The translations under genes were made by a program, and so were the position numbers. The notes under the pieces were generated by a model. It worked only from the letters and a program-made list of their open reading frames with translations, was not told the DNA's origin and made no database searches. Source: Chlamydiota bacterium (GTDB lineage Bacteria > Chlamydiota > Chlamydiia > Chlamydiales > Parachlamydiaceae). From it: a stretch of DNA of 45,982 nt. The DNA is taken from positions 1 through 45,982 of the forward strand of contig JABDAE010000009.1 of NCBI GenBank assembly GCA_013289325.1, read 5' to 3'. Within the stretch, counting starts at the first letter, position 1. Every line of letters begins with the position of its first letter. Shown here in pieces: positions 40,311 through 45,982 of the stretch.

Positions 40311-41951
40311 ATGAGCAAAAAATCAGGGATATTCTCCTCGTTGTTTTTTTTGTGCACGATGGCGATCCTTGGTGTTGGGTGCAGCAGTGCGCAAAATTGC
40401 TGTCCGCCAGCCCCTTGTGAACAACCATGTCAGCCAGTTTGTCATCAACCTGTCTGTCCACCACCATGTAAACCCATGTGCCCTCCACCACCTTGTGCAC
40501 CAGTATGTGCGCCAGTGTGCCCACCGGTATGTGAGACAAAACCGGTTGTGCCTTGCGATCCATTTTGCAAGCCAGCTCCAAAGTGTCACTATCCAGCGAG
40601 CAATCAACTTTGCTGTGTGAACGGCATTACAGTAACTGGAAAAAACCCAGATATGTGCATGCTCGGCAACCAATACCCATTGGAATTTGAAGTCAAAGCG
40701 TGCGATGATGTTTGCGATGTCGTTGTGACAACTCACCTTCCAGAAGGTGTATCTTATGTAAAGAGCCAGCCGGAAGCAAAAGTTGAAGGCCGTAAAGTGA
40801 CATGGAACTTTGGTTCTATGAAAAAATGTGAAGTAAGACCCGGCAAAATTTGGGTGCAATGTCAGTGTGAAGGCGAGCAGTGCGCTTGTTTTTGCGCAAC
40901 AGCTACACCTGTTAGATTTTGTTCATTGCTCTGCGCAAAACCTGTGCTGACATGCGAAAAATGTGGTCCTGCTGAAGTTTGCCCAGGCGACCCAGTTCAC
41001 TACACAATTACAGTAAGCAATCGCGGAAGCTGCGCTGCGCAAGATGTAGTTGTTACAGACAACGTTCCAGAAGGTCTTGAGCATAGCAGCTGCTTGCGCA
41101 CATTGACATTTAGATTGGGATGCCTTGAACCATGCCAAACTAAAAAAGTCAACGTATGCTTTACAGCTGTGAAAAGAGGTAAAGTTTGCAACACAGCTAC
41201 AGTTACAGCTTGCAATGCCGATACAGTCAATTGCCAAGCTTGCACATGTGTTTGCTGCTGCGGTGTTGATGTTGTTAAAGTAGGGACAAAAGAGCAGCAA
41301 ATTGGTAAAAATGCTGACTACCAAATCACTGTGACAAACACAGGCGATAAACCACTGCACGAAGTGATTGTGACAGATGTGGCTCCTGGTTCTACATCTA
41401 TTGTAGCTGCTAATGGCGCTACAATCAATGGCAATCAAGCAGTATGGAAGCTTAAAGAGCTCCCAGTCGGTGAAAAAACTTCTTTCACAGTGACTTTGAC
41501 AACTTGTACTCCAGGATGCTTTACAAACAGAGTTGGCGTTGCAACATGTGAAGGATGCACTGCTTGTGCTGACTTTACAACCCGTTGGAAAGGACGTCCA
41601 TCTCTTAACGTATGCATTGCGGAAACAGACAGCCCAATCTGCATTGGTCAGCCTACAAGCTACAACATCACTGTGACAAACCAAGGATCTGAACAAGATT
41701 CTAACGTTGTGACAACAGTGCGTTTCCCTAAAGAAGTGGTTCCAGTAGCAGCTTCTGGAGATAGCGCAGGTAATGTTGCTGGACAAGTGGTGACATTTGC
41801 TCCGATTGAAGTTTTAAACGCTCGTCAAGTCGTAAGATATAGAGTTGACGGCCGTGCTAAAGAATCTGGCGATGCACGTGTTTCTGTAGAAGTTACTTCA
41901 GACTCTGTAAAAACACCAATCGTTCAGCAAGACAGCACGATTGTGAACTAA
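40311..41951 (+). CDS. omcB: 60 kDa cysteine-rich outer-membrane protein OmcB
   Basis: 546 residues. Signal segment SGIFSSLFFLCTMAILGVG with Cys24 next, which may be a lipobox-like site. Residues about 29-75 are a Cys-Pro-rich module (CCPPAPCEQPCQPVC and more) much like that of the OmcA-like proteins. The rest is a chain of DUF11-type extracellular repeats: PEVKACDDVCDVVV, VHYTITVSNRGSCAAQDVVV, ADYQITVTNTGDKPLHEVIV, TSYNITVTNQGSEQDSNVV. In chlamydiae it is the main periplasmic/outer-membrane disulfide-linked structural protein and binds host heparan sulfate. RBS AAAAGGAG at 40292-40301. A terminator follows at 41989. Confidence 0.95.
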   Translation: MSKKSGIFSSLFFLCTMAILGVGCSSAQNCCPPAPCEQPCQPVCHQPVCPPPCKPMCPPPPCAPVCAPVCPPVCETKPVVPCDPFCKPAPKCHYPASNQLCCVNGITVTGKNPDMCMLGNQYPLEFEVKACDDVCDVVVTTHLPEGVSYVKSQPEAKVEGRKVTWNFGSMKKCEVRPGKIWVQCQCEGEQCACFCATATPVRFCSLLCAKPVLTCEKCGPAEVCPGDPVHYTITVSNRGSCAAQDVVVTDNVPEGLEHSSCLRTLTFRLGCLEPCQTKKVNVCFTAVKRGKVCNTATVTACNADTVNCQACTCVCCCGVDVVKVGTKEQQIGKNADYQITVTNTGDKPLHEVIVTDVAPGSTSIVAANGATINGNQAVWKLKELPVGEKTSFTVTLTTCTPGCFTNRVGVATCEGCTACADFTTRWKGRPSLNVCIAETDSPICIGQPTSYNITVTNQGSEQDSNVVTTVRFPKEVVPVAASGDSAGNVAGQVVTFAPIEVLNARQVVRYRVDGRAKESGDARVSVEVTSDSVKTPIVQQDSTIVN

Positions 41952-41988
41952 GACATTAGCTAGTACTTCACTAGTATAAGGTCTTTAT

Positions 41989-42031
41989 AAGGACAGACTC
42001 TTGCTTCCAAGCAAGGTCTGTCCTTTTTTTT
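41989..42031 (+). terminator. Rho-independent terminator after omcB
   Basis: AAGGACAGAC and GTCTGTCCTT enclose an inner stem CTTGCTT/AAGCAAG, followed by eight Ts. It sits 40 bases after the stop. Confidence 0.92.
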
Positions 42032-42051
42032 ATCCAAAACTTACAGTTTTT

Positions 42052-42078
42052 TTAGCACTCTCGATCGTTGAGTGCTAT
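42052..42078. promoter_or_regulatory. CIRCE operator (HrcA binding site)
   Basis: TTAGCACTC, nine spacer bases, GAGTGCTAT: the CIRCE consensus with one change at the last base. HrcA binds it to repress the hrcA-grpE-dnaK operon. It lies upstream of the -35 box of the predicted promoter, so repression may act by blocking polymerase entry. Confidence 0.93.
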
Positions 42079-42083
42079 TTTTT

Positions 42084-42113
42084 TTGACATTAAATATTCA
42101 TTTAATGTAATCT
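42084..42113 (+). promoter_or_regulatory. Predicted promoter of the hrcA-grpE-dnaK operon
   Basis: TTGACA (42084-42089) and TAATCT (42108-42113) with an 18-bp spacer. The spacer includes the palindrome CATTAAATATTCATTTAATG. The ribosome binding site AAAGGAA lies 8 bases ahead of the ATG at 42139. Confidence 0.65.
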
Positions 42114-42138
42114 GTTATTTTCAGGCAAAGGAATACAG

Positions 42139-43371
42139 ATGAAAATTATCAGTCAAAGCCTTACCCAGGGCAAGGCTAAAGGTCTTGCTAAGAGCCTTGC
42201 TCAGGGCAACAGTCAGGGTGAAAAAAGTTCGATCAAAAATGAACGCTCAAAGCTTGTCTTGTTTAGCTTGGTTGAATATTATATCAAAACAGCTAAACCC
42301 GTTGGCTCTAACACTCTAAAAGATGTGGGTTTTGCTGACTTAAGCTCTGCAACGATTCGCAATTATTTTGCAGGACTTGAAGAATCTGGCTTCTTGGAGC
42401 AACAACATACTTCAGGCGGACGAATTCCAACGAGTAAAGCCTATCGGTTATATGCCAATACTCTATTAGAAACAGCGACATCCTTTCAATCTTCAAAAGA
42501 CAATTTACATATCGATATTGAAGCAAAAGAAACAAGAGCGCTTGCTACTTTCCTGCAAAAGGCTGCAGAAAAAATTTCTAAGGAGAGCTGTCTTGCAGTT
42601 TTTTTATCGGCGCCTCGATTTGAGCAAGATTTTATCACATCGGCGCGCTTTGTAGTCATCGATGCCGATAGATGTCTTTGTATACTCACGACAGATTTTG
42701 GCGCCATTGTGACCGAAACGCTTTATGTGGATGAGCCGATCAATGATGCATTAGCCATATCCATCGATCACTATTTCAATTATCGACTTAAACGGAATGA
42801 AAAGCCTAAGAGCATGACGATAAAAGAAGAAAGTCTATCCTTGAAGCTATATAATGAAGTGATGGTGCGCTATATCGTCAATTACTCGCAATTTGATGAT
42901 GATGATATTTATCGCACTGGATTTTCTCATCTTCTCTCATATCCAGAATCTCAAGATCCAGCAATTCTTGCCAATCACTTAGCGCTTTTTGAGCACACTC
43001 TTGGCATGCGCTTGTTGCTTAAAGAGTGTTGTAAACATCAGACCATTAAATGTTGGATTTGTGAAGAGCTTAAACCATACGTGCCACTCTACGAGCCATT
43101 ATCTGCAGTCATCGCTATTCCCTATTTTGTCAATGGCCAACCAGTTGGAGCAATTGGCATTTTGGGGCCAAGTCGCATCCCGTATCGATCACTTTTTTCT
43201 TTGCTAAGCAATTATTCAGAAGAGATTAGTGAATCCTTAACAACCCATCTATACAAATATAAAATTGCGATGAAAAGGTCCAGAAAATCTACTGATAAAG
43301 TACAAAGTCAACACATGCGTGCGTTTTCCAATGAGTCTCAACTGCTGTTGGAGCAATCGCTAAAGAATTAA
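42139..43371 (+). CDS. hrcA: Heat-inducible transcription repressor HrcA
   Basis: 410 residues. Winged-helix domain at about 34-112 (KLVLFSLVEYYIKTAKPVGS, LSSATIRNYFAGLEESGFLEQ, HTSGGRIPTSKAYRLYA), then the IDD/GAF-like dimerisation domain ending ILGPSRIPYRSLFSLLSNYS. The first 30 residues form an extension with internal repeats (SLTQGKAKGLAKSLAQG) absent from most HrcA proteins. The last 30 residues (after KRSRKSTDKVQSQHMR) extend the C-terminus as in Chlamydia HrcA, where a similar tail modulates repression. Binds CIRCE as a dimer and needs GroEL. First gene of the operon; grpE follows after 7 bases. Confidence 0.95.
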   Translation: MKIISQSLTQGKAKGLAKSLAQGNSQGEKSSIKNERSKLVLFSLVEYYIKTAKPVGSNTLKDVGFADLSSATIRNYFAGLEESGFLEQQHTSGGRIPTSKAYRLYANTLLETATSFQSSKDNLHIDIEAKETRALATFLQKAAEKISKESCLAVFLSAPRFEQDFITSARFVVIDADRCLCILTTDFGAIVTETLYVDEPINDALAISIDHYFNYRLKRNEKPKSMTIKEESLSLKLYNEVMVRYIVNYSQFDDDDIYRTGFSHLLSYPESQDPAILANHLALFEHTLGMRLLLKECCKHQTIKCWICEELKPYVPLYEPLSAVIAIPYFVNGQPVGAIGILGPSRIPYRSLFSLLSNYSEEISESLTTHLYKYKIAMKRSRKSTDKVQSQHMRAFSNESQLLLEQSLKN

Positions 43372-43387
43372 AAGGAGAATGAACATC

Positions 43388-43978
43388 ATGACGTCGACAG
43401 ATCAAAATGAAAAAGATCAAAATGAAGATCTTAAGGCTGTAAAAGAAGAACCAAGTATCGAGAATGCAAATATACGGGTGCCAAAACAGATATCGATAAC
43501 CGATATAGAGCTAGAAAAGCTAAAAGCAGAACTCTTAGAGGTAAAAGACAAATATCTTCGCACCCTTGCAGAAGCAGAAAATGCGAGAAAGAGGCTAATG
43601 AAAGAAAAGCAAGAGATGATTCAATACGCGTTGCAAAATGTCATTGTCGATTTTTTAAATCCAATAGACCATATGGAAAATGCATTGAAATTTACAGAGC
43701 AAATGTCGACAGAGGTCAAACATTGGGCAACTGGTTTTCAGATGATCCTTTCACAGTTTAAAGATGTGCTTAGCAACAATGGAGTTGTCCCTTACGTTTC
43801 TTGTGGCAAGCCATTTGATCCGCATCTTCACGAGGCTATCGAAACGGTTGTCACAGATAAAGCAAATCCCGGCATTGTGATTGAAGAATCATTAAAAGGG
43901 TACAAAATGGGAGATAAGACGATACGCCCGGCAAGGGTTAAGGTCGCCAAACAAGTTGAAAAAGATGAAGAAGTCTAA
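43388..43978 (+). CDS. grpE: GrpE, DnaK nucleotide-exchange factor
   Basis: About 196 residues. The N-terminal coiled coil (LEKLKAELLEVKDKYLRTLAEAENARKRL) is the GrpE dimerisation helix, and VPYVSCGKPFDPHLHEAIE then GYKMGDKTIRPARVKVAK the C-terminal domain. It releases ADP from DnaK. The second ATG (43388) is chosen because it lies 10 bases after AAGGAG; an ATG at 43379 is only two bases after it. dnaK starts 43 bases downstream. Confidence 0.95.
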   Translation: MTSTDQNEKDQNEDLKAVKEEPSIENANIRVPKQISITDIELEKLKAELLEVKDKYLRTLAEAENARKRLMKEKQEMIQYALQNVIVDFLNPIDHMENALKFTEQMSTEVKHWATGFQMILSQFKDVLSNNGVVPYVSCGKPFDPHLHEAIETVVTDKANPGIVIEESLKGYKMGDKTIRPARVKVAKQVEKDEEV

Positions 43979-44021
43979 TTAGAAAAGAATCAAGAACAAA
44001 TCTAAATTAAGGAGTTACACT

Positions 44022-45982
44022 ATGGCTCAAGATAAGAAAAAAGGAAAAATTATTGGAATTGACCTTGGCACAACCAACTCATGCGTCGCTGTGATGGAAG
44101 GAGGCGTTCCTAAAGTCATTGCTTCCGCAGAAGGGGCGAGGACTACCCCGTCTGTTGTGGCTTATAAGGGAAATGAAAGATTGGTCGGCATCCCTGCCAA
44201 AAGACAAGCTGTGACAAATCCAGAGAATACAATCAGTTCATCTAAGAGATTTATTGGAAGAAAAGCAAGTGAAGTGGGATCAGAGAGTAAAACCGTTCCT
44301 TACAAAGTTGTAAGCAATAGCAACGGGGACGCAGTCTTTGAGGTACAGGGCAAAATGATGACGCCTGAAGAGATCGCCGCTCAAATTCTTATTAAAATGA
44401 AAGAGACAGCGGAAAGCTATCTAGGCGAAAAGGTCACAGAAGCTGTCATTACAGTGCCTGCTTATTTTAATGATTCTCAAAGACAATCTACAAAGGATGC
44501 AGGAAGAATCGCAGGTCTTGATGTGAAGAGAATTATTCCAGAGCCAACAGCTGCAGCTTTAGCCTATGGACTTGATAAGGACCATACAGATAAGAAAATT
44601 GCCGTGTTTGACTTAGGAGGCGGTACATTTGATATCTCGATCTTAGAAATTGGCGATGGCGTTTTCGAAGTCTTGTCGACCAATGGCGATACGCATTTAG
44701 GAGGAGATGACTTTGATAACGAGATTTTGAAGTGGCTGCTTGAGACATTTAAAAAAGAGCAAGGGATTGATTTACATAGCGACAAGATGGCGCTTCAACG
44801 CCTTCGCGATGCAGCTGAAAAAGCCAAGATTGAGCTTTCTGGTACGATGACAACAGAGATCAATCAGCCATTTATTACGATGGATGCCTCAGGTCCTAAA
44901 CACTTATCGCTCACCTTAACAAGGGCAAATCTTGAAAACCTTACTCATAAGCTCATTGAAAGAACGCGCGAGCCTTGTCTTAAAGCATTAAAAGATGCCG
45001 GCGTCTGTAAAGAAGATATCGGCGAAGTGATTCTCGTGGGTGGAATGACCCGTATGCCGGCTGTCCAAGAGATCGTCAAGACAATCTTTGGTAAAGAAGG
45101 CCACAAGGGAGTAAACCCCGATGAAGTGGTAGCAGTTGGCGCAGCGATTCAAGGAGGCGTTTTAACAGGTGATGTGAAGGACGTTTTACTTTTGGATGTG
45201 ATCCCTTTAACTCTTGGGATTGAAACAATGGGCGGCGTCATGACGCCTCTTGTAGAGCGCAATACGACGATCCCAACGCAAAAGAAACAGATCTTTTCAA
45301 CAGCTGCAGATAATCAGCCGGCAGTGACCATCCGCATTCTTCAAGGGGAGCGCAAGATGGCCAATGACAACAAGGAAATTGGCCGTTTTGATTTAACCGA
45401 TATTCCACCTTCTCCAAGAGGTATGCCGCAAATTGAAGTGGCCTTTGATATAGATGCCGATGGTATTTTGCATGTATCTGCAAAAGATAAGGCAAGTGGC
45501 AAAGAACAAAAAATCCGCATTGAAGCACAATCTGGGCTAAATGAAGAGGACATTAAGCGCATGCTTCGCGATGCTGAATTGCATGCTGAAGAAGATAAAG
45601 TAAGAAAAGAAGAAGTTGAAGTGATTAATGAAGCTGATTCTTTAGCCTTTAGAGCCTCAAAAGCACTTCAAGAATATGGCGATAAGCTTCCAAAAGATGT
45701 CGTCAGTGATGTGGAAGGCAAAATCGAAAATGTCAAGAAGGCGCTTGAGACTAAAGACATTGGCAAAATTAAGGCAGCAAAAACTGAGCTAGATTCCCAT
45801 ATGCAGCACATCGGCGAAGCGATGGCTAAAGCTGCAAGCGCAGGCGGCGCGGGTCCTGGCGGGGCAGGACAAGGCGGCTTTGGATCAGATGCTGGTCAAA
45901 CAGCAGGATCGGCGCATGAGCACCAAGGTGGCTCTGGTACTGATAAAGAGGATATCGAAGAAGCTGACGTTGAAATCATCGA
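44022..45982 (+). CDS. dnaK: Chaperone DnaK (3' end cut by window edge)
   Basis: 653 codons open to the right edge. The ATPase ([47 protein letters not shown]) and substrate domains ([16 protein letters not shown] then the lid helices) are complete. The Gly/Gln-rich tail near the end ([14 protein letters not shown]) is as in chlamydial DnaK, and the last residues seen are EEADVEIID, so only a few are missing. Third gene of the hrcA operon; the Shine-Dalgarno sequence is AAGGAG 9 bases upstream. Confidence 0.97.
   Translation, partial: MAQDKKKGKIIGIDLGTTNSCVAVMEGGVPKVIASAEGARTTPSVVAYKGNERLVGIPAKRQAVTNPENTISSSKRFIGRKASEVGSESKTVPYKVVSNSNGDAVFEVQGKMMTPEEIAAQILIKMKETAESYLGEKVTEAVITVPAYFNDSQRQSTKDAGRIAGLDVKRIIPEPTAAALAYGLDKDHTDKKIAVFDLGGGTFDISILEIGDGVFEVLSTNGDTHLGGDDFDNEILKWLLETFKKEQGIDLHSDKMALQRLRDAAEKAKIELSGTMTTEINQPFITMDASGPKHLSLTLTRANLENLTHKLIERTREPCLKALKDAGVCKEDIGEVILVGGMTRMPAVQEIVKTIFGKEGHKGVNPDEVVAVGAAIQGGVLTGDVKDVLLLDVIPLTLGIETMGGVMTPLVERNTTIPTQKKQIFSTAADNQPAVTIRILQGERKMANDNKEIGRFDLTDIPPSPRGMPQIEVAFDIDADGILHVSAKDKASGKEQKIRIEAQSGLNEEDIKRMLRDAELHAEEDKVRKEEVEVINEADSLAFRASKALQEYGDKLPKDVVSDVEGKIENVKKALETKDIGKIKAAKTELDSHMQHIGEAMAKAASAGGAGPGGAGQGGFGSDAGQTAGSAHEHQGGSGTDKEDIEEADVEII

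Noticed and set aside
40923-41786. Long antisense frame inside omcB
   Set aside because: Its peptide is a by-product of the biased omcB sequence on the other strand and lacks start signals.

Overview
The window looks like a chromosomal segment of a member of the Chlamydiota, most likely a chlamydia-related (environmental) lineage rather than the genus Chlamydia. The evidence is a cysteine-rich envelope locus (two small OmcA-like lipoproteins followed by a 60 kDa OmcB), the hrcA-grpE-dnaK operon behind a CIRCE operator, an adjacent folC2-folA pair, and several helical or coiled-coil proteins typical of chlamydial genomes. The species cannot be named from this sequence. No rRNA, tRNA or CRISPR array was found.

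Layout. 1-7475: surface-sugar genes on the minus strand (HAD phosphatase cut by the left edge, an epimerase/ATP-grasp fusion, a PseH-like acetyltransferase, an SpsF-like cytidylyltransferase). They are interrupted by plus-strand genes: an unknown protein, a methyltransferase, a broken Nudix gene and a RelE-type toxin-antitoxin pair. 7867-21900: plus-strand housekeeping genes (rmuC, SNF2 helicase, coiled-coil membrane protein, folC2, folA, SulP transporter, der, a secreted FAD oxidoreductase, pssA). 22191-28133: minus-strand comM / 824-residue helical protein / PAP2 phosphatase / lexA, tightly packed, and a flavin reductase with a signal peptide. 28452-37641: LysE-type exporter, a lipoprotein and a possible TIM-like protein, ROK kinase, HAD phosphatase, a possible secreted peptidase-like protein, a membrane-anchored kinase-like protein, yebC, an acetyltransferase and prfB with its programmed frameshift. 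37920-45982: xseB-nadK, the omc locus, and hrcA-grpE-dnaK, with dnaK running off the right edge.

The most striking content is a family of palindromic elements. Seven full copies of 161-164 bp and one 68-bp copy each sit between perfect 5-bp AT-rich direct repeats, and one further 43-bp remnant lies in a Nudix gene. A full element plus duplication is usually 168 bp (56 codons), and the element can be read without stops. One copy lies in frame inside a coding sequence, one sits exactly on an ATGA stop/start junction, one supplies the stop codon of nadK, and two duplicate the stop region of a neighbouring gene. The core stems differ between copies on both arms together while the central loop stays nearly constant. 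A second, unrelated 160-bp palindrome, flanked by TA, is inserted in frame in the kinase-like gene (162 bp, 54 codons). The pattern recalls the Rickettsia palindromic elements, which also insert in frame in genes, but the sequences and structure here are seen only directly and no database was searched.
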